DNA from: Variovorax paradoxus
Lineage (GTDB): Bacteria; Pseudomonadota; Gammaproteobacteria; Burkholderiales; Burkholderiaceae_C
DNA: 64,000 bases
Assembly: GCF_030811855.1 (NCBI RefSeq)
Contig: NZ_JAUSRN010000002.1
Coordinates: 186,001 to 250,000 of the forward strand
Reading direction: 5' to 3'
In this document: in pieces, positions 50,070 to 58,499 of the stretch
Layout of the letters: every line of letters starts with the position of its first letter
Position numbering within the stretch: the first letter of the stretch is position 1
Notes under the pieces: model-generated
The model's database searches: none
Seen by the model: the letters and a program-made list of their open reading frames with translations, nothing else
Told to the model about the DNA's origin: nothing
Translations under genes and position numbers: made by a program

Positions 50070-51041
50070 TTAATCGAGTTGGATGCGGCGCTCGCGGATC
50101 ACCGGAGCCCAGCGGTCATGTTCGGCACGCAGGTAGGCCGCAAACTCGGGCTGGGTCATGAGTCTCGGCTCGACGCCTGCGCGCTCGATGGCCTCATGCA
50201 CTTCGGGGGTCTCCAGCACCGCACGAAGGTCGGCGTAGATGCGTTGCTGCAAGTCGGCCGGGGTCTTGCTCGGCAGAAAGAAACCGAACCAACCGCCCGC
50301 GGCAAAGCCGGCGAGTTGCGGCACGCCCAAACGCGCGATGGGCTCCACCCCGGGCAGACGCGCCACAGGCGCCTCGCTGGCCACGCCGAGTGCCTTGAGC
50401 CGCCCGCCGCGCACATGAGACATCGAGGCGGAGGAGTCGAACATGGCCTGCACCTGGCCACCTAGCAGGTCGTTCATCGCGGGCCCGTTGCCGCGATAGG
50501 GCACATGCACGATGTCGATACCCGTCAGCGAGGCGAACAGTTCCGCGGCGATGTGCGGGCTCGACCCATTGCCCGAGGACGCGAACATCACCCCCTTCGG
50601 ATGCGCCTTGGCGTAGGCAATCAGTTGAGGCACCGTGTTCACAGGCAGCTTGGCCGACACAAACAGCACGCTGGGCGCGTCTGCCACGATGGTGACGGGC
50701 ACCAGGGCGGCAGGGTCGTAGGGCAGGTTCTTCATCAGCAGCGGATTGCCGATGTAGCCGAAGGCGGTGAGCAGCAGCGTATAGCCATCGCCGGGCGCGC
50801 GGGCAGCCGCTGCGGTGCCGATCGAGGTCCCTCCCCCGTTTCGGTTTTCGATCACCACCGGCTGTCCCCAGCGTGCGGACAGCGCTGGAGCAATAACGCG
50901 TGCCAGGTTGTCGGTCAGCCCGCCAGCCGCGTACGGAACGATGAGCTGCACCGGCTTGTCGGGGAACGCCAGAGCCAGAACCGGTGCCGCAGCAAGTACG
51001 CCGGAGCACACCGAAAGAAGGAATCGTTGAAGGACTTGCAT
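50070..51041 (-). CDS. Bug-type tripartite tricarboxylate solute-binding protein
   Basis: A 323-residue periplasmic protein. The signal peptide covers about residues 1-25 (LAAAPVLALA-FPDKP). The mature part has PVQLIVPYAAGGLTDNLARV, NRNGGGTSIGTAAAAR and VHVPYRGNGPAMNDLLGGQV, all Bug-family marks. These proteins bind carboxylates or related compounds; most lack a cognate transporter next to them, as here. It leads the operon with the dehydrogenase pair, and a candidate operator lies 23 bases upstream. Confidence 0.92.
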   Translation of the reverse strand: MQVLQRFLLSVCSGVLAAAPVLALAFPDKPVQLIVPYAAGGLTDNLARVIAPALSARWGQPVVIENRNGGGTSIGTAAAARAPGDGYTLLLTAFGYIGNPLLMKNLPYDPAALVPVTIVADAPSVLFVSAKLPVNTVPQLIAYAKAHPKGVMFASSGNGSSPHIAAELFASLTGIDIVHVPYRGNGPAMNDLLGGQVQAMFDSSASMSHVRGGRLKALGVASEAPVARLPGVEPIARLGVPQLAGFAAGGWFGFFLPSKTPADLQQRIYADLRAVLETPEVHEAIERAGVEPRLMTQPEFAAYLRAEHDRWAPVIRERRIQLD

Positions 51042-51063
51042 CGCTGAATCTTTAGCAAAGTTT

Positions 51064-51081
51064 ACTTAACGGCCGGTAAGT
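51064..51081. promoter_or_regulatory. Candidate TetR operator before the Bug/acyl-CoA dehydrogenase operon
   Basis: ACTTAACGGCCGGTAAGT is an 18-base palindrome with one mismatch (arms ACTTAACGG and CCGGTAAGT). It is 63 bases from the end of the TetR gene and 23 bases from the Bug start. It matches the site at 32101-32118. Confidence 0.6.
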
Positions 51082-51143
51082 TAGTAGCCGGGTTTACCCT
51101 TCCGGACAATGCAGCGCGCGTTCGTGCCGCGGGTCGGAAACGC

Positions 51144-51785
51144 TCAGGTGCGCGGCGCCGCGCGCAAGCCGCCGAAGGCCATGTCGAGGTACTGCTCGAT
51201 CACCTCGCGCGTGCTCAGCCGACCCTTGGGCGAATGCCAGCGGCAGATGTGGTTGAGCATCGACAGCAGCATGCGCCCGGCAATGGCGGGGTCAACCTTG
51301 CGGACCTCGCCCTTGGCGATGGCCTCGGCGATGCAATCACGCAGAAGGTGCTCGTACTCGTCGCGCAGATAGACGGCGCCCGCGCGCGGATCGCCCTCGC
51401 TGCCCGACCAGAAGGCATTGGAGCCCGCGATCCAGGAGTTGCGGTTGCGGTCCAGGAAGTCGGCCGACGACTCCATGAACAGGCGCACCTTGTCCAGCGG
51501 GCTCGCCCCGCGGGACATCGCGTCGCGCACCGAGTCCACCAGCGCCTGCATCGACTCGAGCACGATGCGCTCGTACAGCGCTTCCTTGTTGGGGAAGTGG
51601 TAGTAGAGCGCGGCCTTGGTGATCTTGGCTTCGTCGGCAATGTCGCGCAGCGAAGTGCCTTCGTAGCCCTTCTTGGCGAACAGCCGGCAGGCGATTTCAG
51701 TCAACTGCTCCTGGCGCACGTCGGACTTGCGCCTGGAGCCCCGTTCCGGATCTGCCGCCTCGACGGCGTTGGACAGGGTTGCCAT
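51144..51785 (-). CDS. TetR-family transcriptional regulator
   Basis: A 213-residue repressor. The HTH is RQEQLTEIACRLFAKKGYEG followed by SLRDIADEAKITKAALYYHF, and the C-terminal ligand domain is typical of fatty-acid-responsive members (TetR_C, with RMLLSMLNHICRWHSP). The ATG at 51785 has an AGAGGA leader. It sits between the enoyl-CoA hydratase gene and the dehydrogenase operon, and shared palindromes suggest it controls both plus the ligase operon, probably in response to an acyl-CoA. Confidence 0.92.
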   Translation of the reverse strand: MATLSNAVEAADPERGSRRKSDVRQEQLTEIACRLFAKKGYEGTSLRDIADEAKITKAALYYHFPNKEALYERIVLESMQALVDSVRDAMSRGASPLDKVRLFMESSADFLDRNRNSWIAGSNAFWSGSEGDPRAGAVYLRDEYEHLLRDCIAEAIAKGEVRKVDPAIAGRMLLSMLNHICRWHSPKGRLSTREVIEQYLDMAFGGLRAAPRT

Positions 51786-51902
51786 GAGCGAAGGTCCTCT
51801 TGAAGTTCTTGCCGTGGGGGCCAGCGGGAGCGCCCGGAAACTCCGGCGCACGACCCGCGGGCCGTCAAAAATAATAGCACGAGCCCTATGGGCAGTCCGC
51901 CA

Positions 51903-52676
51903 TCAGCGGCCGGTATAAACCGGCGCGCGCTTCTCGAGAAAGGCGCGTTGCGCCTCCTTCGCGTCTTCAGTCTTCGACAGCGCGACCGTGTTGCCCTGCT
52001 CGTAGCGGTAGGCGTCGCGCGAAGGCATCACTTGCGTCATCCGCGCGGCTTCCTTGGCCAGGCGCAAGGCGATCGGGCTCTTGGAGGCAATCTCGGCGGC
52101 GATCTCCATCGCGAAAGGCATGAGCTGGTCGGCGGGCAGGCAGGCCTCCACCAAGCCGAGCCGATACAGCTCCTGGCCGGTGACCTTCATGCCCGTGTAG
52201 AACATGCGCCGGGCACGCGAGCGGCCGAACACTTCCTGCAGGAAAGTCACGCCACCAGCCAGGCCGACGTTGATCTCGGGCATCGAGACGAATGAATCTT
52301 CGGATGCAACCCAGATGTCGGAAGCCATCACCAAACCGAAGCCCGCGCCCATTGCTGGCCCGTTGATGGCGGCGATGACCGGCTTGGCACATTCGACCAC
52401 CGCGTAGTACGACTCGCGCACAAGCCTGTTGTGCCGGCCGTAGGCCCCCGGCGTTGCGCCGAGATTGGGTCGCTCGCGGATGTCGGCGCCAGCCGAAAAC
52501 GTCTTGCCGCTGCCGGTGAGAACGACTACAGACACGTCCTCGCGGTCGGAGAGTTCATCGAACACCTGGGTGAGTTCGCTGCGCAATTCAGCGTTCTGGG
52601 CATTGACGGGGGGGCGATTGAGCGTGACCACGGCGATCCGATCCTCGATCGCCAGCTGCAACGTGTTGAAAGTCAT
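51903..52676 (-). CDS. Enoyl-CoA hydratase/isomerase
   Basis: A 257-residue crotonase-family enzyme. The oxyanion-hole segments are GSGKTFSAGADIRER and NGPAMGAGFGLVMASD; SMPEINVGLAGG carries a Glu at the catalytic region. It hydrates 2-enoyl-CoA, the step after the acyl-CoA dehydrogenase pair. The ATG at 52676 follows AAGGAG. A half-palindrome resembling the TetR sites is 29-48 bases upstream. Confidence 0.92.
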   Translation of the reverse strand: MTFNTLQLAIEDRIAVVTLNRPPVNAQNAELRSELTQVFDELSDREDVSVVVLTGSGKTFSAGADIRERPNLGATPGAYGRHNRLVRESYYAVVECAKPVIAAINGPAMGAGFGLVMASDIWVASEDSFVSMPEINVGLAGGVTFLQEVFGRSRARRMFYTGMKVTGQELYRLGLVEACLPADQLMPFAMEIAAEIASKSPIALRLAKEAARMTQVMPSRDAYRYEQGNTVALSKTEDAKEAQRAFLEKRAPVYTGR

Positions 52677-52704
52677 CAATGTCTCCTTGAAATCTAACCG
52701 AATA

Positions 52705-52724
52705 TTACCTGTCGCACGGTAAGT
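52705..52724. promoter_or_regulatory. Possible degenerate TetR site before the enoyl-CoA hydratase gene
   Basis: TTACC and CGGTAAGT occur with a longer spacer than in the other two sites. The right half is identical to the right half of the site at 51064-51081. It may be a half-site or unrelated. Confidence 0.3.
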
Positions 52725-52830
52725 TATTCTGCGACAAAAGATTCTTTCCTGGCAATCATCGGGGGGCACCGGGCAGTCGCAGCCGAGACATGAAGCAAGC
52801 ATGAGCAAGCGAAACGGGTTCCCCGTCGGT

Positions 52831-53049
52831 TCAATCGGACCCGGCCTGCCGCATCGCGTGCACCAGATCGCCCGTCGTGTAGCCGAACGCTCGCCTGAAC
52901 CAGCGCGTGAAGTGCGCCTGGTCCGAGAAACCACACTCGGCCGCCACAGCGGCGACAGGCTCGCCGTCGATCACCATGTGCTTCGCGCGGTGCAGTCGAA
53001 CGGCACGCAAGTAGTCGCGAGTCAGCGCGCAGGCGCCCCTAACTCGCAA
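52831..53049 (-). pseudogene. C-terminal fragment of an AraC-family regulator
   Basis: About 62 codons match the second HTH half of AraC proteins: LRAVRLHRAKHMVIDGEPVA, then AECGFSDQAHFTRWFRRAFG. The first HTH and the whole ligand domain are absent, and a different small gene begins at once upstream. A TTG is the only in-frame start. It is most likely a remnant left by deletion or recombination. Confidence 0.65.
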
Positions 53050-53398
53050 TCAGGACGCGAACAAGAATGACGAGGAACCCGGCAGCAACGAGCGCGCCAA
53101 CTGCCGTGGCCATGAGGTCGGGCCATCTTTCGTCCGCGCGTTGTCGCGTCGGCGCGGCGTCGGCGTGAGGGTTTGGCGCGGCCGTGTCAACAGCGGTGCT
53201 GAACGGGTTGTAGAGCGCGCCGCCATGACTGACCAAGCCAGACTCGTCGGCGCCGGCTGATTGTTCGATCCGGTCGGCTTCGGCGGAGGACGGGTTCTGA
53301 GCTTCTGCTGCGAAAACCGGCGCACCCGCGGTTGCCGACAGGGCTGCCAGGCAAAGACCTGCAAGCGCTGGGCGCGTGCCACGTTGTCGATGGGCCAC
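53039..53398 (-). CDS. Hypothetical exported protein with C-terminal membrane helix
   Basis: A 119-residue protein starting at a GTG with AAGGA seven bases upstream. It has a signal peptide (about residues 1-31, ending FA-AEAQ), a Ser/Asp/Ala-rich middle with YNPFSTAVDTAAPNP, and a C-terminal hydrophobic helix (LMATAVGALVAAGFLVILVR). I do not recognise the family. It overlaps the AraC fragment by a few bases. Its middle is low-complexity, so real coding is likely but not certain. Confidence 0.55.
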   Translation of the reverse strand: MAHRQRGTRPALAGLCLAALSATAGAPVFAAEAQNPSSAEADRIEQSAGADESGLVSHGGALYNPFSTAVDTAAPNPHADAAPTRQRADERWPDLMATAVGALVAAGFLVILVRVLIAS

Positions 53399-53415
53399 GA
53401 CTGTGTCCTTGGTCT

Positions 53416-53436
53416 GGCCCCGGCTTGCCCGGGGCC
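53416..53436. terminator. Strong GC hairpin after the exported-protein gene
   Basis: Perfect eight-base arms GGCCCCGG and CCGGGGCC with a five-base loop lie 20 bases after the stop of the 53456-53941 gene (minus strand). A short T tract follows on the plus strand only, so it may end plus-strand readthrough or be a Rho-independent structure of low efficiency for the minus strand. Confidence 0.5.
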
Positions 53437-53455
53437 CTTTTCGACTCGCTTCTTG

Positions 53456-53941
53456 CTAATTGGGACAAGAACCTGGGATGCTCAAGAAGTTTCTGGAGAA
53501 GGTCCCAGTTGGCACGATAGTGACACCATTCGTCAGATCAGTGAGCAGCGCGTCCGTGTATCTGACGCATGCCACTACGAGATCTTGACCATTTGGGCAC
53601 GAGAAGTTGCCCTCGTCCGGTGGGCCGGCGTCCAAGGTCCCCCTGACTCGGCCGTTCTTGGTGGCTGAGAATGTGTTGTCGGCACGCACGGCTCCCGAGA
53701 CCGCGGTCTTGTTGCTGGCGCTCGGATTCTTTCCCCCGTGGTTGATGCACGCATACACCGCCGAGCCCTGAGCAGTGAGGCTTTCAACCACTGTTGCATT
53801 CGCCACTCCGGCTTCATCAAAACTGACCACCAGCGCCCCATTTGAATTGACGGATGCGTCGGCACTGAAAAAGTGTGCCGCGGCAAGCGCCTGTCCGGCT
53901 CCAAACGTCAACGCCGCCGCTACGAGTAATGACTTTTTCAT
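53456..53941 (-). CDS. Hypothetical secreted protein
   Basis: A 161-residue protein with a clear signal peptide (MKKSLLVAAALTFGAGQALA, cleavage after ALA). The mature part of about 140 residues is likely beta-rich, with four Cys (in YACINHGG, FSCPNG, VVACVRY and the C-terminal GSCPN) that could form disulfides. I do not recognise a domain. It is alone, with a GC hairpin after it. Confidence 0.75.
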   Translation of the reverse strand: MKKSLLVAAALTFGAGQALAAAHFFSADASVNSNGALVVSFDEAGVANATVVESLTAQGSAVYACINHGGKNPSASNKTAVSGAVRADNTFSATKNGRVRGTLDAGPPDEGNFSCPNGQDLVVACVRYTDALLTDLTNGVTIVPTGTFSRNFLSIPGSCPN

Positions 53942-54592
53942 ATTAGCTCTCCAAGTTAGTTTGAATTAATCATCTGTTCTTGGGTGCGTCTCGGTGCTGG
54001 CGATAAGGTCAACGTCGCGGCGGCCGGAGAACGGGGCGGATGCTGAACTTAATAAATAAGGCTGCCAATCACCCACCGGAGTAGGCGCCGGAGGAGCTTA
54101 TCTCCGTGGCAACACCTCGATACGTTTCGACGTCATTCCTCACATGGCAATCTAATCGGCCCTTGCGAGACGGGTGCCGCGTAGCTGTACCGTTTTCCGG
54201 GGCCTCAGCGCGAAGCATTGCAACCCAATACTCGTTGGCACCGGAAGTCGGAACGCAGTGCATGCTGGACCCTACCCAGGGCCAGTTGCCCGCGTTTTAG
54301 CTGGTTACGTTAGTTTCGACGTGTCCAATAAGAATTGCTGCCTCTTATTGGACGCCGAATGCGCTGATCCGCCGGTTGAACTTTGACCGAGGTGGGTCAA
54401 TCTCGCCCATTTACTTGCCGGCAAAAAGGAACGAAACCATGAACACGTCCGCAGATGTGATGTGCCTCACAGATTGAATCCTCAGCTGGACATAAGCCCG
54501 GTTGCAAATGTATCAAGCGCGGTAACAAAATTCCCCTCCCAAAACACGCCGGCACTTTGGGCATTAGCTAGCCGGCAACCGGAGGTACCGAA
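53942..54592. other. 650 bp gene-poor stretch with a perfect hairpin
   Basis: No convincing gene is seen; base composition is more AT-rich than the surroundings. The notable element is an 11-base perfect inverted repeat at 54323-54353. Short phrases near 54375-54400 (TTGACCGAGGTGGGTCAAT) vaguely recall insertion-sequence remnants, but no transposase is present. Confidence 0.5.
54323..54353. repeat. Perfect 11-bp inverted repeat
   Basis: GTCCAATAAGA and TCTTATTGGAC flank a nine-base loop. No T tract follows on either strand, so it is not a classical terminator. It could be a recombination end, a phage or plasmid relic, or an RNA structure. Confidence 0.7.
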
Positions 54593-54868
54593 ATGCCGCT
54601 CTCGTTCCTGATGAGGCTTCTCCACACCCAATTGCCCGTGCAGGTCGTTGAGCCCGAGGAAATTCGAGACGTGTCCGTGCTCATGGCCACGGGGTTGATT
54701 GAAGCCAGGATCACACTCTTTGAGCCAGCAAGCCCGTACACCCGCGCATCGATGGCAACGGTGACGGGCATCACCGAAGAGGGCTTTGCCGAGATCGCAA
54801 AGTTGGGCGACATCCGCAACTTCGCGCAGCGCTCGATGCGATTTATCCGCGGGGCGCGCTTGATGTGA
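54593..54868 (+). CDS. 91-residue protein of unknown function
   Basis: The ATG has a GGAGG site seven bases upstream, the best in this stretch. The product starts MPLSFLMRLLHTQLPVQVVE and continues with LMATGLIEARI and ATVTGITEEGFAEIAKLGD, probably a small alpha/beta protein. There is no signal peptide. The next open segment in the same frame is related to it (QLPV-x-V and TVTGIT/TVNEIT blocks), so this is a tandem duplication. The function is unknown. Confidence 0.65.
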   Translation: MPLSFLMRLLHTQLPVQVVEPEEIRDVSVLMATGLIEARITLFEPASPYTRASMATVTGITEEGFAEIAKLGDIRNFAQRSMRFIRGARLM

Positions 54869-54917
54869 CGCACGCGGCCCGACCTCTGCATAACACTCCT
54901 CAAGATTGGAGAGGCAC

Positions 54918-55225
54918 ATGGGCATACGCTGTTCACCCAACTCCTAACGGCGCAACTGCCGGTGGAGGTCTGGGGCACCTCTGTCATCGATCAATTGAAG
55001 CACCTGGAAGACGCCGGGTACATCAAGGTGGCCTTCTCACCGCCCCAAGGCGCGGCACCACCGTGTACGACCGTGAACGAGATTACGCATCTGGGACGGG
55101 CTGTCGCCCGCTACTTCGGAGCAGACGCAGGATTTTCCGCTCGGCCACAAACGATGCGCAGAGCTTCAAGCACTGCGTCACGCCCGAATGCAGGTCAGGC
55201 GCCGTCCCGAAGGGCCGCTTGCTAG
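54918..55225 (+). pseudogene. Tandem relative of the 54593 gene with a frameshift near its start
   Basis: An ATG at 54918 with GGAGAGG upstream begins MGIR, then the frame shifts by one base and continues as LFTQLLTAQLPVEVWGTS to 55225. If one base is added near 54929, the distance from start to QLPV (12 residues) equals that of the upstream gene. Further shared blocks are LEDAGYIKVAF and TTVNEITHLGRAVARYFG. It may be a pseudogene, a sequencing error or a programmed frameshift. The last 30 residues look degraded. Confidence 0.55.
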
Positions 55226-55400
55226 GGCCTGTAGTCAAGAGGTTGTTCGCCGAACTGTCATTGGGCGATTGTCCAGTTCGTGAACGCGGTCGCTCAATAT
55301 TCACAAGTGACACCCGTGATTCGCATCATCGAGAGGGCGATCCCCGAGCAAACCCGGCGCCATGCACACCGTGGCTGGTCCGTCAGCAGGCCGCGACGCG

Positions 55401-56738
55401 TCAACGCTCGCGCGCGGCGCGGCGCAGCACCTGGGTGATCGGCTCCACCAGGTACTGGAGCGCGGTGCGCTCGTCCCCTTGCAGGTAGATCTCGGCCGGC
55501 ATGCCGGCCAGCAGCTTCAGGTCACCCGCCGTCGCGAGCGAAGCCGCATCGGCCTCGACCAGCACCGAGTAGTAGGGAGCGCCCGTCGCACGGTCGATCA
55601 GGCGGTCGCCCGACACATAGACCACCTTGCCATGCACCAGCTGCGTGGTGCGGTACTTGAATGCCGTGAAGCGGATCTCGGCCGGCTGCCCGCGCTGGAT
55701 GCGGCCGATGTCCTCGGGACGCACGCGCGCATCGGTCACCAGGCGGGTGTCGTCCGGCACGACGTCGGCAATGGTCTCGCGGGGCGGAATCACCGCGCCG
55801 GGCGTCGAATACTTCAGATCGATGATCTCGCCGCTGGCCGGCGCAGTGATCACCTGCCGCGCCGAGGCGTCGGTCGACTTGCGCCGCTCCTGCTCGATTT
55901 CCGCCAGCCGGGCCGCCGTGACCTTGAGCTGATCGCTCGCCTGCTGGCGGTACTCGCTCTCCAGCGAGCGGATGCGCAGATCGGCATCGACCGTGCGTTG
56001 CTCGGCGCGCGCGAGCTCCGCGCGCCGCTCCTCGATCTTCACGCCGTAGTCGGCCACGGTGCCTTCGAGTTGCGCAATGCGCGCGGCCGAGATGAAGCCG
56101 TCCTTGAGCAGCTTGCGGTTGGTCTCCAGATCGTTCTTCTGGAAGGTCATCGACTCGCTCGCCCGCATGATCTGGGCGCGCAGTGCCACGATTTCCTCGG
56201 CCACCTTCTCGCGTTGCGAACGCAAGAGGCGCACCTGCCCCACCAGCGCATCGCGCCTCGCTTCGAACAGTGCGTTCTCCTTGTTCAGCTGCGCGGCCAG
56301 GCGCGGATCGGCTGCCGCGGTCTCGACCACGTCGGGCGGGAAAGCGATCGCACGCGCCATGGTCTGCTCCGCGTCGAGCCGCGCGAGGCTGGCACGCTCG
56401 GTCTTGACGCGGTGGTCCAGCCGATTCCTGTCGGCATCGACCGAGACGTCGCCCAGCACGAGCAAGGGCTCCCCCTGCCGCACATGCTGGCCGTCGCGCA
56501 CCAGGACTTCGCGCACGATGCCGCCTTCGGCGTGCTGCACCGGGCGCCGGTTCAGGTCCACCTTCACGTACGCCTGCGCCACCACGGCGGACGACAGCGG
56601 GGCAAAGCTCAACCACGCGGCAGCCGGCAGCAGCCCGCAGACCAGCACGGCCAAGCCCCAGTGCGCCAAGCGACGCGCTTCGCGCACATGGAGCGCCAGC
56701 GGGTCGTTGGCCGCGATCGCATGCGCCATGAGATTCAT
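55401..56738 (-). CDS. Type I secretion membrane fusion protein (HlyD/PrtE family)
   Basis: A 445-residue periplasmic adaptor. A single membrane helix lies at about 27-49 (GLAVLVCGLLPAAAWLSF), followed by a lipoyl half-motif GGIVREVLVRDGQHVRQGEP, a long coiled-coil (about 110-300) and a second lipoyl/barrel half with ITAPASGEIIDLKYSTPGAV and DVVPDDTRLVTDARVRPEDI. It links the ABC exporter to an outer-membrane TolC. Its ATG overlaps the exporter stop by four bases. No TolC gene is in the window. Confidence 0.93.
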   Translation of the reverse strand: MNLMAHAIAANDPLALHVREARRLAHWGLAVLVCGLLPAAAWLSFAPLSSAVVAQAYVKVDLNRRPVQHAEGGIVREVLVRDGQHVRQGEPLLVLGDVSVDADRNRLDHRVKTERASLARLDAEQTMARAIAFPPDVVETAAADPRLAAQLNKENALFEARRDALVGQVRLLRSQREKVAEEIVALRAQIMRASESMTFQKNDLETNRKLLKDGFISAARIAQLEGTVADYGVKIEERRAELARAEQRTVDADLRIRSLESEYRQQASDQLKVTAARLAEIEQERRKSTDASARQVITAPASGEIIDLKYSTPGAVIPPRETIADVVPDDTRLVTDARVRPEDIGRIQRGQPAEIRFTAFKYRTTQLVHGKVVYVSGDRLIDRATGAPYYSVLVEADAASLATAGDLKLLAGMPAEIYLQGDERTALQYLVEPITQVLRRAARER

Positions 56739-58447
56739 CGGGCAACCTCCGAAGCGCGCGCCGGCATCATCACCACCTGGGCGCCGCCCGGGTTCTGACC
56801 CGGACGCCTGATCGCCTGCATCACTTCCGCCACCGGCCCGTATTGCTTGACGCGGCCGGCCTCCAGCACCATCAGCTTGTCCATGTGCTGAACCAGCGCG
56901 CTGCGGTGCGTGACGACGATCACCGTGACCTGGCCGCGCAGCGCCTTCAAGGCCTCGCCCAGCGCCAATTCGCCCGCCCCGTCCAGGTTGGAGTTGGGTT
57001 CGTCCAGCACCAGCAGCTTCGGATTGCCATAGAGAGCGCGTGCCAGCGCAATGCGCTGGCGCTGGCCCGGCGACAGCATCACGCCCATGTTGTCGACGAC
57101 GGTGTCGTAGCCCTCGGGCAGCGTCAGGATCAGCGCATGCACGCCGGCACGCTGCGCCGCTTGCACGACCTTGTCCGGATCGACCTCGCCCAACCGCGCG
57201 ATGTTGTCGGCAACGGTGCCGGCGAACAGCTCGACATCCTGCGGCACATAGCCGAGCCAGGGGCCTAGTTCTTCGCGCGGCCATTGCGCGATGTCGACGT
57301 CGTCCAGCCGCACGACACCCGCATGGGGCCTCCACAGGCCAGTCAGAAGGCGCACCAGCGTCGACTTGCCGGCACCGCTGGCGCCGGTGATGGCCAGCGA
57401 CTCGCCGGGCTCCAGGCTCAGCGACACGCTGGCAAGAATCATCCGCTCGCCCTGCGAAGGCCGGAACACGAGGCCTTCCGCGTGCAGACGGCCGCTCGGA
57501 GCCGGCAGCGCCATGCGTTGCGGCTGGCGCTCGGCGGCGCCCAGCACCTCGGACAGGCGCGCGAAGGCCAGGCGCCCCTCGGCCAGCACGCGCCAGCTAC
57601 CCACCACCTGTTCGACCGGCGCCAGCGCCCGGCCGAGCAGGATGGTGCAGGCCACCAGGATGCCCGGCGTGCCTTCGCCCGTGATGACCAGGTAGGCGCC
57701 CAGTGCCTGCAACAGCACCTGCACCGCCTGGCGCGTGGCGCGCGTGAGCGCGGCCATCGCCACCGACTTGCGCGCGGTCGGCCCCTGCAGCGCGGCGACA
57801 CCGGCGTTGAGAGTCCGCCAGCGTCCGATCACTGCCTCCCCCATTCCGAGCGATTGCGCCAGCTCCGCGTTCTGCATCGACGATTCGAGGTAGCGCGTGG
57901 CCCTGGCGGCTTCCTTCTGCAGGGCTTCGATATCGCGGCGCGTGATGCGGTCGTTCACCACGGCAAGGACGAGCATCAGCAACGACGCGGCGGCCGCGGC
58001 CATACCCAGCATCGGATGCGCCAGCCAAATCACCGCGACATAGACGAATGCCCATGGCACATCGAACAGGGCCAGCAGCCCCTGGGAGGAAAACAGGTTG
58101 CGCAGCGCCGCGACGTCGCGCAAGCCTTCGCAGGGCGCGCGCTCGGCACGGCGCGCCGTGTGCACCAGCATGACCTTGGCAACCACCGGAGACAGCTGCT
58201 CGGCGATCAGGTTGCCCGCGACGCCCTGCAGCCGGCTGCGCAGGTAGTCCAGCATCAGCATCAGGCCGAGCGCCACGGCAACGCCAAGCAACAGCACCAG
58301 CAGCGTCTCCCGGCTCTGGCTCGTCAGCACCCGGTCGAAAACCTGCAGCATGAAGAGCGCGGGAGCCAGCAGCAGCAGGTTCACGAAGAACGAGAAGCCG
58401 CCGACAAAGAGAAGCGGTCGCTTGAGAAGCTGGAGAAGTGGCTTCAT
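56735..58447 (-). CDS. Type I secretion ABC transporter (PrtD-like)
   Basis: A 570-residue half-transporter. The N-terminal membrane domain (to about 310) begins KPLLQLLKRPLLFVGGFSFF and has PALFMLQVFDRVLTSQSRETL, typical of PrtD. The ATPase has Walker A GASGAGKSTLVRLL, signature LSPGQRQRIALARAL (Pro in place of the usual Gly) and Walker B LLVLDEPNSNLD. It exports RTX proteins across the inner membrane. It lies 52 bases downstream of the giant adhesin gene and is coupled to the adaptor gene. Confidence 0.94.
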   Translation of the reverse strand: MKPLLQLLKRPLLFVGGFSFFVNLLLLAPALFMLQVFDRVLTSQSRETLLVLLLGVAVALGLMLMLDYLRSRLQGVAGNLIAEQLSPVVAKVMLVHTARRAERAPCEGLRDVAALRNLFSSQGLLALFDVPWAFVYVAVIWLAHPMLGMAAAAASLLMLVLAVVNDRITRRDIEALQKEAARATRYLESSMQNAELAQSLGMGEAVIGRWRTLNAGVAALQGPTARKSVAMAALTRATRQAVQVLLQALGAYLVITGEGTPGILVACTILLGRALAPVEQVVGSWRVLAEGRLAFARLSEVLGAAERQPQRMALPAPSGRLHAEGLVFRPSQGERMILASVSLSLEPGESLAITGASGAGKSTLVRLLTGLWRPHAGVVRLDDVDIAQWPREELGPWLGYVPQDVELFAGTVADNIARLGEVDPDKVVQAAQRAGVHALILTLPEGYDTVVDNMGVMLSPGQRQRIALARALYGNPKLLVLDEPNSNLDGAGELALGEALKALRGQVTVIVVTHRSALVQHMDKLMVLEAGRVKQYGPVAEVMQAIRRPGQNPGGAQVVMMPARASEVAR

Positions 58448-58499
58448 GTCGATGTCTCTCGCGTGCTGCCACCCGCATCCGCGGGCGGCTGGCGAAAGC

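Noticed and set aside
54360..54420. Insertion sequence remnant with GTGGGTCAAT-like phrases
   Set aside because: Only a short resemblance from memory; no transposase fragment or terminal inverted repeats could be found.
54865..55488. 207-codon open frame on the plus strand
   Set aside because: It starts inside the small paralogue pair in a different frame, lacks a ribosome-binding site and overlaps the antisense of the HlyD-like gene.
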